Below, one piece after another: positions 1-8,046 of a DNA stretch of 64,000 nucleotides. Every line of letters starts with the position of its first letter. Position 1 is the first letter of the stretch. Source of the stretch: Burkholderia cepacia. GTDB lineage: Bacteria; Pseudomonadota; Gammaproteobacteria; Burkholderiales; Burkholderiaceae. The DNA lies in NCBI RefSeq assembly GCF_001039005.1, contig NZ_LDWR01000066.1, positions 1 to 64,000 on the forward strand, written 5' to 3'. The notes under the pieces were generated by a model, which worked only from the letters and a program-made list of their open reading frames with translations, was not told the origin of the DNA and searched no databases. The position numbers were made by a program, and so were the translations under genes.

Positions 1-206
1 CGGCGCGCGCGCAGGCGCTGGCGCGACAGCACGGCGATCACCTGCTGGGTCGGTGCGCCGGACGGCAGCTCGTTGCGGATGCGATCGGGCACCATCGGCA
101 GGCCCGCCCGCTGCCGGCGCAGCGCCTTGGCGATTGCCCGGCGGCATTCGTCCCCGTGGCAATCCCATTCATCGCGGATTCTCTGGCAATAACGGCATTG
201 TTCCAT
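1..206 (-). CDS. Partial small cysteine-rich protein, C-terminus off the left edge
   Basis: An open frame runs from an ATG at 206 to the left edge without a stop; 68 residues are visible. The N-terminus has Cys4, Cys7, Cys16, His17 and Cys21, a spacing that could bind zinc, followed by an Arg-rich stretch. I do not recognise the family. It lies 54 bases downstream of dsdA on the same strand, so it may be co-transcribed, but no clear ribosome binding site precedes it. The zinc idea is inference only. Confidence 0.5.
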   Translation of the reverse strand, partial: MEQCRYCQRIRDEWDCHGDECRRAIAKALRRQRAGLPMVPDRIRNELPSGAPTQQVIAVLSRQRLRAR

Positions 207-260
207 GTGGGACAGTCTAACGCGTCTTGGGAAACGGCGAGACGCGCGGGCCGAACGCGA

Positions 261-1586
261 TCACGCGCCGGGCGCGGCGCCGGCGAGCGCTTTCGCATGC
301 GACTGGAAGCGGCGGTGTTCTTCCGGCGGAACGAGCGAGCCGCCCGTTGCCCAGATCACGTGCGTCGCCGCGCTTATGTCGATCGCGTGGCGGTGCAGGT
401 AGTCGCGGCCGATGGAAGACTGCGTCAGCCAGCCGGGCCCGCCGACGGCAGCCGCGGCCGACGGTTCCAGTTCCACGCCGGTGGCGCGCTGAACCGCGAG
501 CAACTGCGCGTAAAGCTGCTGATCGCTGACAGTGAAGACGCCCGACAGCAGCGACGCCATCAGCGGGCCGACCAGATGCGAGGCTTGCGCGACGGCCAGG
601 CCATCGGCCTCGGTCCGGTTGTCGAGCCCCACGTCGTAGACGGACACCGGCTGGCGGGAGCCGGCGGCAAGCTGGACCAGCATGCACGGCGACGCGACGG
701 GCTCGGCAAAAAAGCAATGCACGTGCTCGCCGAACAGCGCCTTGAGGCCGTACGTGATGCCGCCCGGTGCGCCGCCGACACCGCACGGGATATGGACGAA
801 GAGCGGATGTGCGGCATCGACGCCGCGGCCCGCCCCGGCGAGCTGCGCGGCGAGATGCCGGGCGCTGGCGGCGTAACCCAGGAACAGCATCAGCGAGCCT
901 TCGTCGTCGACGAAATGGCAGCGCGGTTGATGGCGCGCCTGCGCTCGTCCGGCCGCGACGGCTTGCGCATAATCGCCGTCGTGCTCGACCACGCGAACGC
1001 CGCGTTTTCTCAGGCGCGCCTTCTTCCACGGCTTCGCGTCGGTCGACATGTGAACGACCGACTCGAACCCCAGCGCGGCGGCCATCACGCCGATGCTCAG
1101 GCCGAGGTTGCCGGTGCTGCCCACGATGACGGTGTGCGTGGCGAACAGCGCGCGTGCGGCGGTCGACGCCAGGATCCGCCGGTCTCCCGCAGGTTCGAGC
1201 AGCCCGTGTTCGATCGCGATCGATTCCGCGAGCGCGAGCACTTCATGAAAGCCGCCGCGCGCCTTGATCGAGCCGGCAACCGGCAATGCGTCGTCGCGCT
1301 TGATGAACCACGCGCCGTGCGCGTCGGCCGGGTGCGACAACGCGCGCTGCAAGTCGTCCGCGGGCATCAGCGGCGACTCGATTTTTCCCGCACTTGCCGC
1401 AAGCTCGGGAAAGAGCTCGGCCATCAGCGGTTCGCATCGCGCCAGCCGGGCTTCCGCCGTCGCAATGGCGTCGAACGATGGCGCGTCCTGCGGCAGCGGG
1501 CTGCCGGTTTCGGGGTTCAGCCACAGCAGCGGATGGCGGGATTGCAGTCTGGCTAATAGGTCGGCGGGTTGGAGCGTCACGGTCAT
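261..1586 (-). CDS. dsdA: D-serine dehydratase (D-serine ammonia-lyase)
   Basis: PLP enzyme that converts D-serine to pyruvate and ammonia in the cytoplasm. The 441 residues match the usual DsdA length of about 440. The PLP lysine lies in SIKARGG (Lys108), and the glycine-rich phosphate-binding loop GSTGNLGLS is at 156-164. The gene is divergent from a LysR regulator across 103 bases, the same arrangement as dsdA/dsdC in enterobacteria, which supports both calls. The product would allow use or detoxification of D-serine. Confidence 0.95.
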   Translation of the reverse strand: MTVTLQPADLLARLQSRHPLLWLNPETGSPLPQDAPSFDAIATAEARLARCEPLMAELFPELAASAGKIESPLMPADDLQRALSHPADAHGAWFIKRDDALPVAGSIKARGGFHEVLALAESIAIEHGLLEPAGDRRILASTAARALFATHTVIVGSTGNLGLSIGVMAAALGFESVVHMSTDAKPWKKARLRKRGVRVVEHDGDYAQAVAAGRAQARHQPRCHFVDDEGSLMLFLGYAASARHLAAQLAGAGRGVDAAHPLFVHIPCGVGGAPGGITYGLKALFGEHVHCFFAEPVASPCMLVQLAAGSRQPVSVYDVGLDNRTEADGLAVAQASHLVGPLMASLLSGVFTVSDQQLYAQLLAVQRATGVELEPSAAAAVGGPGWLTQSSIGRDYLHRHAIDISAATHVIWATGGSLVPPEEHRRFQSHAKALAGAAPGA

Positions 1587-1665
1587 GGATCGGCCTTGTG
1601 TTCGTCAAGCGGGATGCTGGACGGCAATGCTACGATTCCCGCAGACTGCGCAAAAGCGCCGATTT

Positions 1666-1681
1666 CTAATGAATGTATTAG
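1666..1681. promoter_or_regulatory. Dyad between dsdA and dsdC, candidate LysR operator
   Basis: CTAAT-N6-ATTAG is an AT-rich inverted repeat 8 bases before the dsdC start, inside the 103-base divergent intergenic region. LysR regulators usually bind such interrupted dyads and repress themselves while activating the divergent gene. The dyad is seen; its role is inferred from position. Confidence 0.4.
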
Positions 1682-1689
1682 CGTGACTT

Positions 1690-2646
1690 ATGTCTATGCG
1701 ACTTGATGGTTCGATCCTCGGTGCGTTGCTCTGCTTTGAAACCGCCGGCCGGTTGCTGAGCTTCACGAAGACGGCGCAGGCGTTCAATCTGACGCAAAGC
1801 GCTGTGAGCCAGCAGATCCGGCATCTGGAAGACCGGCTCGGTTATTCGCTGTTCGTGCGCCAGGCGCGCGGGCTGAAGCTGACCGAGAAGGGCGGGATCC
1901 TGCTCGGGACGATGTCGAGCGCGTTCTTCGACATCCATCGCACGCTGCAGGCGCTCGACATGTCGGATGCGCCGCTGCAGGTGAGTTGTCTGCCGTCGTT
2001 TGCGTTGCAATGGCTGATGCCGCGCCTGACCGAATTTCACCGGCAACAGCCGAACGTGTCGGTTCGCTTGAAAGCCGAGTTTCAGGTGCTGGACCGGCAG
2101 GCCATGGAGTCCGACGACATCGACGTGGCGGTGCGCTACGACCCGGTGCAATACAGCCGGCTGCATGCCGACGTGATCCTCGACGAAACGCTGTTTCCGG
2201 TCGCCACGCCAGCGTATCTGGCGAAGCATCCGTCCTTCGCCAAAGGGAAGTCGCTCGACGGCATCGTCTTGCTGCACGACGCCGCGCCGTGGGTCGGCGC
2301 GCCCGAGTTCGTGGAGTGGCGCACGTGGCTGGAGGCAGTCCATCCGGCGTGGATCGCGCAGCTGGGCGGACCTCAGTTCAATTTCTCTAGCCTTGCGATC
2401 ACGGCCGCGTTGAACCATCAGGGTGTCGCGATGGCGCGCGCGGCGCTGGTGCATGACGAGATTGCGAGCGGACGGCTTGTCGATGTGTTCGGCACGCACG
2501 TGCGTGCGCCGGCGCGCTATGTGCTGCTTTCCCGCAACCCCGAGGATCCGCGTACGGCGGCGTTTTCGGACTGGCTCAAGGCCGAGTGCGCGCGCTTCGA
2601 CGAAGCGCGACCGCGCCTGCTTCCGAGCGGGAGCAGGCAGGCGTGA
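1690..2646 (+). CDS. dsdC: LysR-family regulator, DsdC type
   Basis: 318 residues. An N-terminal winged helix-turn-helix (about residues 8-65, with TQSAVSQQIRHLE) is followed by a LysR substrate-binding domain. Length and the divergent position next to dsdA match DsdC, which activates dsdA in response to D-serine. The start could also be the ATG at 1696; neither has a strong ribosome binding site. The function rests mainly on context, because LysR proteins resemble one another closely. Confidence 0.82.
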   Translation: MSMRLDGSILGALLCFETAGRLLSFTKTAQAFNLTQSAVSQQIRHLEDRLGYSLFVRQARGLKLTEKGGILLGTMSSAFFDIHRTLQALDMSDAPLQVSCLPSFALQWLMPRLTEFHRQQPNVSVRLKAEFQVLDRQAMESDDIDVAVRYDPVQYSRLHADVILDETLFPVATPAYLAKHPSFAKGKSLDGIVLLHDAAPWVGAPEFVEWRTWLEAVHPAWIAQLGGPQFNFSSLAITAALNHQGVAMARAALVHDEIASGRLVDVFGTHVRAPARYVLLSRNPEDPRTAAFSDWLKAECARFDEARPRLLPSGSRQA

Positions 2647-2701
2647 CGTGTGTGGCGGGATTCGATGCGAATGGCTTGCGCATCGACGGGTGTTGCGCGC
2701 G

Positions 2702-2782
2702 TCAGCGGAGCGACCAGATTCCCCAGATGGCGATCAGCAGGCCAAGGCCGAATCCGCAGCCCAGCAACACATAGGTTTCCAT
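2702..2782 (-). CDS. 26-residue single-span membrane microprotein
   Basis: A short frame starts at the ATG at 2782, with AGAGG about 7 bases upstream. Its 26 residues are almost all one hydrophobic helix (about residues 4-24) that begins METYVLLGCGF and ends WSLR. It lies downstream of the TauE/SafE gene on the same strand, 188 bases away. Composition and the ribosome binding site look real, but no family is recognised. It may be a small subunit or regulator of a membrane protein. Confidence 0.4.
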   Translation of the reverse strand: METYVLLGCGFGLGLLIAIWGIWSLR

Positions 2783-2970
2783 TTCGTGCCTCTGAAAACG
2801 TGGCGGCGCCGATGTCGGCATCGGCGCGCGAGTAGCAAAGTCGGTAACGTATCGTCCGCATCGTTTCACGATGTCCGGTGCCGTCGGGTGCGGCGATACG
2901 TCGGGTCCGCGAATACTACGCCTTGCAGCTTTCAGAACGCATGCGCGATCGAGGGCGGTGCGGCACGCCG

Positions 2971-3819
2971 TTACTTCGCGACGGCGTGCCCGTTGCCCGT
3001 CTGGGTCACCTGCGATCCGCCGTGCCGGAATACGCCCGATTTCCAGATCATCTGCGATGCCGCGGCGAGCACGAACAGCAGGACGACCATCCTGAAGATC
3101 CGGGGCGACATCTTGTCTCGCAGCGGGCGCACGAGCCACATGCCGGCAATGGCCGGCAGGCTGGCCGCCGCCGAGATCGCGAGGTCGGCGCCGCTGGCGT
3201 GCGCGGCGCCGCTGAACGTCGTGATCAGCGTGACGATCGACACCACGAGGATGATCGCGATCTGCTTCGTGAACACGCGTCCGGTCGCGCCGGACGAAAT
3301 CAGGTAGGTGGCCAGCAGCGGGCCCGGCACCGACGCGATGCTTTCCATCAGCGCCGCGCCGAACCCGAGCACGAAACCGACCGGCTTCTGCCACGCGTCC
3401 GGCAGGTTGAGCTTCGGCGCGGCGAGCATCAGCGTCGCGGCGAAGATCAGCAGCGCGCCGGATGCGGCCTGGGCGTGCCCCGGATTGAGCGACAGGAGAA
3501 TGGCGACGCCGACGACATTCCCGATCACGGTGCCCGCGATCGGCGCGGCGATCTTCCGCGCCGTCGCCAGTACCTGGCCGCCTTCCAGCGCCTGCGGGAT
3601 GTTGCCGAGGATGATCGGCATCGACAGCAGCAGCACCGCGTGCCGGATCGGCAGGAACTGGCTGAGTATCGGCATCGCGATCAGCGGCACGCCGATGCCC
3701 GTGATCCCCTTGGCCATGCCGCCCAACAGCAGCGCGACGGCGATGCCGGCCAGATCGAGCGGGGTGAGCGCCTGCAGGCTGGAGACCAGCACACCTTCAG
3801 TGAGATTGAAAGGAATCAT
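2971..3819 (-). CDS. TauE/SafE-family anion (sulfite/sulfonate) exporter
   Basis: 282 residues with about eight hydrophobic segments. The first half has the family pattern near GGMAKGITGIGVPLIAMPIL, and a comparable glycine-rich segment follows in the second half. Members export sulfite, sulfoacetate or related anions across the inner membrane. The gene is divergent from a LysR gene across 318 bases, so it is probably that regulator's target. The substrate cannot be read from the sequence. Confidence 0.85.
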   Translation of the reverse strand: MIPFNLTEGVLVSSLQALTPLDLAGIAVALLLGGMAKGITGIGVPLIAMPILSQFLPIRHAVLLLSMPIILGNIPQALEGGQVLATARKIAAPIAGTVIGNVVGVAILLSLNPGHAQAASGALLIFAATLMLAAPKLNLPDAWQKPVGFVLGFGAALMESIASVPGPLLATYLISSGATGRVFTKQIAIILVVSIVTLITTFSGAAHASGADLAISAAASLPAIAGMWLVRPLRDKMSPRIFRMVVLLFVLAAASQMIWKSGVFRHGGSQVTQTGNGHAVAK

Positions 3820-4137
3820 GGCGTGGCATGTCGCGGGATATCCGGCAGCGAGCGCTGCCGATGGAGTCCGTTGCGGTCGCGTGCGTTTTGCATGGTTTCG
3901 TTCTGGATGGGCTTGAACCGGTCATTCGATCGCGTCGCAGCTTTTCAGACGGCCGGGTGCGCCTGCAATCGACGTGTCGATTCGACGACGCATCTTACCT
4001 GAGCGTCGCGGCGGACATCTGCGTCGGCCGCCGCGCAGTTGCAGTGACGTCTGCCGGTCCGTCGCACTGGTTCGATATCATTCATGACGGCTGGCCGTAT
4101 CATGTACGGCGTACATACCTTGAATTGAGGAGACCCG
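3820..4137. promoter_or_regulatory. Divergent intergenic region tauE-like/lysR with a dyad operator
   Basis: No gene is supported in these 318 bases. ATGTAC-GGC-GTACAT (4102-4116) is a perfect 6-base dyad, and the symmetry extends imperfectly outward (GTAT before, ACC after). It lies about 20 bases before the LysR start, where autoregulatory LysR sites usually sit. GAGGAG at 4127-4132 is the LysR ribosome binding site. Confidence 0.45.
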
Positions 4138-5034
4138 ATGACGCTTGCCCAGTTGCAGGCTCTGGCTGCCGTAGTCGAACTCGGTTCGCTCACGGCCGCG
4201 GCCGACCGGCTCAGCCGCAGTCAATCCGCGATCAGTCATGCGTTGACCGAACTGGAGGACATCACGCAGGTCAAGCTGCTCTGGCGCGACCGGCAGCCGG
4301 TCGTGCTGACGGCGGCGGGCGAACGCCTGTGGCCGTACGTCCAGAACGTGGTTCGGGAGGCGCAGATGCTGCGCCAGCAGTTCAGCCTGTCGCGCGGCAA
4401 GCTTGAAGGGAAGCTGGTGGTCGCGTCGTTGCCGAGCGTATCGCTGGCGTTCGTCGTGCCCGCGCTCGAGGCGTTGAAGGAGATGCATCAGGGCGTGTCG
4501 GCGGTGCTGCTCGAGGGCACGGACAGCGAAGTCGAGGGCTGGCTCGACGACGGTACCGCCGACGTCGGCGTGGTGGCCGGCACGAAGACGTTCGCTAACA
4601 ATCTGCCGCTGCTCGACGAGGATTTCGTCGCGGTCGCGGCGGACGGCATGTTCGCCGGCCGCAAGCGCGTGTCGGCCAGGCAGTTGTCCGCGGCGCCGTT
4701 CATTTTCTCGAAGGCAGGGTGCGGGCCGGTGATCGCCGATTATTTCGCGCGTGGCGGCGCGCCGCTGCGGGCCGCGTTCAACGTGGTCGAGATGCGCACC
4801 ATTCTTTCGATGGCGGAGGCCGGCATGGGCGTGTCGATCGTTCCGCGCATCACGCTCACGTACACGCCGTTCGGCGGCCGCGTGCTGGAACTGTCGCCGA
4901 GGCTGCATCGTTCCGTGCGGCTGTCGTGGAATGCGGCCGGCAACGCGATCACCGACGAATTCGTGAGGCTCGTCGACGCACAGCGTGCGAAGGCAGCGAA
5001 GGCGCTCCAGACCCGCGCGAACAAAGGCAGGTAA
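4138..5034 (+). CDS. LysR-family transcriptional regulator
   Basis: 298 residues. An N-terminal winged helix-turn-helix (about 1-60, with RSQSAISHALTELED) precedes a periplasmic-binding-protein-like effector domain. The ATG is well spaced from GAGGAG. Being divergent from the TauE/SafE gene, it most likely controls that exporter and itself. The effector is unknown. Confidence 0.88.
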   Translation: MTLAQLQALAAVVELGSLTAAADRLSRSQSAISHALTELEDITQVKLLWRDRQPVVLTAAGERLWPYVQNVVREAQMLRQQFSLSRGKLEGKLVVASLPSVSLAFVVPALEALKEMHQGVSAVLLEGTDSEVEGWLDDGTADVGVVAGTKTFANNLPLLDEDFVAVAADGMFAGRKRVSARQLSAAPFIFSKAGCGPVIADYFARGGAPLRAAFNVVEMRTILSMAEAGMGVSIVPRITLTYTPFGGRVLELSPRLHRSVRLSWNAAGNAITDEFVRLVDAQRAKAAKALQTRANKGR

Positions 5035-5160
5035 CGCGCGGCCGGCGCGATGAAAAGCGTTCATGGGCGACTTGCAGCTTATTCATGATGTCGGTGGTCG
5101 AGATGCAATACATTGTTCGAACCTCGTCACCCTGACTGTGCTGCCCCGAAGGAGATTGCC

Positions 5161-5793
5161 GTGCCGGCGTTGCCCACCTTGTTTGCTTTCGGACTCGTGT
5201 CGCTCGGCATGGTGCTGACGCCCGGACCGAACATGATCTACCTGGTTTCGCGCTCGATCTGCCAGGGCCGCCGTGCCGGCCTGGTATCGCTCGGCGGGGT
5301 CGCGCTGGGGTTCGTTTTCTATATGTTCTGCGCGGCGCTGGGTATCACCGCGCTGGTGCTGACCGTGCCGTATGCGTACGACGCGTTGCGTTTTTGCGGC
5401 GCGTTGTATCTGTCGTACCTCGCGTGGCAGGCGCTGAAGCCGGGCGGCCGCTCCGCGTTCCAGGTCCGGCAGTTGCCGCATGACAGCCGCGTCAGGCTTT
5501 TCACGATGGGTTTCGTCACGAACCTCGCGAATCCGAAGATCGCGGTGATGTATCTGTCGCTGCTGCCGCAGTTCATTTCACCGGGGCACGGCAGTGTGCT
5601 CGCGCAATCACTGGCGCTCGGCTGCGTGCAGATCGCGGTGAGCATCAGCGTCAATGCGCTGATTGCGTGCATGGCCGGTTCCATCGCGGGTTTTCTCGCG
5701 GGGCGGCCGGTCTGGGCGTCGGTTCAGCGCTGGTTGATGGGCACCGTGCTGGCCGGATTGGCGGTGCGTATCGCGCTGGAGTCGCGAAGCTAA
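5161..5793 (+). CDS. LysE/RhtB-family amino-acid exporter
   Basis: 210 residues. The N-terminal LTPGPNMIYLVSRSICQGRRAG motif region is the LysE/RhtB signature, and five to six membrane spans follow. The GTG at 5161 is chosen over an upstream ATG because GAAGGAGA ends 5 bases before it and the first hydrophobic helix then starts almost at once, as usual in this family. Members export amino acids such as homoserine, threonine or lysine. The substrate is unknown. Confidence 0.87.
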   Translation: MPALPTLFAFGLVSLGMVLTPGPNMIYLVSRSICQGRRAGLVSLGGVALGFVFYMFCAALGITALVLTVPYAYDALRFCGALYLSYLAWQALKPGGRSAFQVRQLPHDSRVRLFTMGFVTNLANPKIAVMYLSLLPQFISPGHGSVLAQSLALGCVQIAVSISVNALIACMAGSIAGFLAGRPVWASVQRWLMGTVLAGLAVRIALESRS

Positions 5794-5814
5794 CGATGAC
5801 GGGATGAAAGCCAC

Positions 5815-5833
5815 AAGCATCGCGTCGATGCTT
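5815..5833. terminator. Hairpin between convergent genes
   Basis: AAGCATCG-CGT-CGATGCTT is a perfect 8-base stem 21 bases after the LysE-type stop and 43 bases before the stop of the convergent VOC gene. It has no T-run, so it is at most a weak or bidirectional terminator. Confidence 0.35.
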
Positions 5834-5876
5834 GCCGCCGTGCTCCCGCTACGCGGCGGAACGGGCGTTCCGCTCG

Positions 5877-6305
5877 TTATACGCGTCGCTTGGGATTCCA
5901 TGCCTTATGGACGAACTCGAGTCGGTTATCGTCGAAGTCCGCAACGTTGGCGGCGTAGTAGCCGGGCGCGAAGTAGGTGCGATCGGCCGGTTTTCCCTCG
6001 TCGGTGCCGCCGGCTTTGATCGCAGCCGCATAGGCGGCGTCGACCAGCTCGTTGCTGTCGCAGACGATCCCGAGGTACAGCCCGGTCTCGCCGGGATTGC
6101 GTCGACGCAGCCAGATGCTCGATCCGACCGCCGTTCCGTTGCCGTACATGTCGTCGCCGATGCCGTAAAGATCGGGGACGCCCGCGGGGCCCGACGACGA
6201 GTCGTAGTTGCCGAACAGGCGCCAGCCGAGCGGCTTCAACGCTTCAGCGTAGAAAGCCAGTGACTTGTCGATGTCGGTGACGGAGAGGTAGACGTGGTCG
6301 ATCAT
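5877..6305 (-). CDS. VOC (glyoxalase/bleomycin-resistance) family protein
   Basis: 142 residues. MIDHVYLSVTDIDKSLAFY at the N-terminus and ENRLEFVHK-like residues near the C-terminus (DNRLEFVHKAW) are typical of single VOC folds of the DUF/glyoxalase type. The ATG at 6305 is preferred to the longer frame because it begins exactly at the VOC fold and GAAGG lies upstream. Such proteins are metal-dependent lyases, isomerases or resistance proteins; the substrate is unknown. Confidence 0.8.
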   Translation of the reverse strand: MIDHVYLSVTDIDKSLAFYAEALKPLGWRLFGNYDSSSGPAGVPDLYGIGDDMYGNGTAVGSSIWLRRRNPGETGLYLGIVCDSNELVDAAYAAAIKAGGTDEGKPADRTYFAPGYYAANVADFDDNRLEFVHKAWNPKRRV

Positions 6306-6491
6306 GGGGGGGCCTTCGACGTGGGGGATGAGTCGCGTTTGTTCATACCGATATCTGACGCAGTAAACCGGCGGATGCACTGCATGAACCCGCATCCACC
6401 GCGTTTGCTCGTCTAACCGGAAACCGAACAAGTCGCGATGCCAATCTAGCATCCCGACGCGAAGCTGGCGAGCGCGCAGCAAGCGGCTTCG

Positions 6492-7436
6492 TCACCCGTG
6501 GCAGTTGCCCTCGGCATCCTTCCCGACCGGGACTGGCGCTGTTTTTTCACTGCGTCGGCTGCGTGTCGAGAGCCAGCACATGATCGACCCGCCGCACACC
6601 ATCAACGCGCCTTGCCAGAATCCGATCGATAGCGGCGCATGCAGCAGCGTCGCGGCGAGCGCGGCGGCGAGCACCGGCGTCAAGTACGACGCGCCGACGA
6701 TGATCGTCACGTTGCCGTGCATGATGCCGGTGTTCCACGCGGCGTAGCCGAACCCCAGCGCCGATGCGGCCAGCACGACATACACGATCGCGTGGAGGCT
6801 GAACGTCATGCCGCCGCCGCCTTCGATCGCGAACTTGATCCAGAGCATCGCGGCGACCGCTATGAAGAACGGCGTGACGCCGTTCTTGCCGTCGGCAATG
6901 CGTGCCGTCACCGTGCAATAGCCGGCCCAGATCAGCGCGCCGAAAAAAGCGAGGCCGTAGCTCAGCGGATTGTCCGCGACGTTGTTCAGCATGCCGGCCG
7001 GATCGAGACCCTGGTCGCCGCCGAGCACCCGGCAGATGCCGAGCATCGACAGCAGCACACCGGGCACGACGAGCAGGTTGGCGCGCTGTTTGTTGAACAG
7101 GATGGCCGCGACCAGCGTGAAGCTCGGCCACAGATAGTTGACCATCGCGACTTCGATCGCTTGTCGGCCGTTGCTCGCATACCCGATCGACAGCGCCAGG
7201 CACAGCTCGTACGAAACGAACAGCAGCCCGCCCCAGAGCAGGTACTTTTTCGGGAATCGGCTCAGGTCGGGAAAGCCGATCGAAAACAGTAGCAGTACCG
7301 ACGCCACCGTATAGATCATCGCGGCGCCGCCGGTCGCACCGAGACTTTCGCTGACCCCGCGAACGAGGGCGACCACCGAGGCCCACAACAACACCGCGCC
7401 GAGCCCGACGAGCGTTGCCTTATTCCTGCGCTTCAT
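6492..7436 (-). CDS. yddG: Aromatic amino-acid exporter of the DMT family, YddG
   Basis: About 314 residues with ten hydrophobic spans. From memory it follows E. coli YddG closely throughout: GVSESLGATGGAAMIYT, LLFVSYELCLALSIGYA, AIEVAMVNYLWPS, FAYAAWN-like GYAAWNTGIMHGNVTI, and GFWQGALMVCGGSIMCWL. YddG exports aromatic amino acids and some toxic analogues through the inner membrane. The ATG at 7436 has AGGA just before it; an in-frame ATG at 7457 would add seven residues. Confidence 0.92.
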   Translation of the reverse strand: MKRRNKATLVGLGAVLLWASVVALVRGVSESLGATGGAAMIYTVASVLLLFSIGFPDLSRFPKKYLLWGGLLFVSYELCLALSIGYASNGRQAIEVAMVNYLWPSFTLVAAILFNKQRANLLVVPGVLLSMLGICRVLGGDQGLDPAGMLNNVADNPLSYGLAFFGALIWAGYCTVTARIADGKNGVTPFFIAVAAMLWIKFAIEGGGGMTFSLHAIVYVVLAASALGFGYAAWNTGIMHGNVTIIVGASYLTPVLAAALAATLLHAPLSIGFWQGALMVCGGSIMCWLSTRSRRSEKTAPVPVGKDAEGNCHG

Positions 7437-7651
7437 GCTTCCTGCTTGTTTCGACATTCAAATTCGGGATTGGATGATTCGGTTCCGCTCGCGTGTGCAG
7501 CGACCGCGGACGGCAATTCAATGTGGCTGTTGCGTCCGGAGATGCGTAGTTTACAGGGGGCGAGCCGGCAGGGACGAATGGCGGGCGTTGATGGCGAGAC
7601 GACGCCACGCGTGCGGCTGCTTCAGGCGAGTGGGTGAAACGGGGCAGCCGG

Positions 7652-7939
7652 TCATGCGTCGTCGATGTGCCATGCCGCGCCGATTGCCGACAACGCGCGT
7701 CCGATCGAGTCGAGCATCGCGTTTCGTGTCGGGCCGAGCGTCGTGACCAGGAAGAAGCCGTCTTCGTCGGCCGACAGGCCGATCAGCGGCCAGCCGCCGG
7801 TGTCGTCGCGAAGTTCAAGTTGACGTCGGTCGGGATCGATGTCGATATCGCCATGCGTTTGCCGCAGCGCACGCGCGATGGCATCGAATGCGTCGGCCGA
7901 CGGAAGGGTGTGGATGCGGTATTCGAAACTCATCTGCAT
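7652..7939 (-). CDS. Hypothetical 95-residue protein
   Basis: A complete frame with strong Burkholderia-like codon use. The acidic, soluble product contains YRIHTLPSADAFDAIARAL and a C-terminal GRALSAIGAAWHIDDA. There is no signal peptide, membrane span or recognised motif. It lies between yddG and the phosphatase gene on the same strand, with 215 bases to yddG. It may belong to an immunity-like or uncharacterised cytoplasmic family, but I cannot name it. Confidence 0.6.
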   Translation of the reverse strand: MQMSFEYRIHTLPSADAFDAIARALRQTHGDIDIDPDRRQLELRDDTGGWPLIGLSADEDGFFLVTTLGPTRNAMLDSIGRALSAIGAAWHIDDA

Positions 7940-8046
7940 GGGCCGGTGTGCGAGGCGGGCAGTCTAACCTGCCCGACGGCATCCCCGTCCGTCGATGCGG
8001 ACGCAACCGGCGCAACCGGCGCCCGCCGCGGCGGGCGCCCGCCCGA

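Noticed and set aside
156..1556. A 466-codon open frame on the plus strand opposite dsdA
   Set aside because: It is an Arg-rich shadow frame of dsdA caused by high third-position G+C; no family pattern.
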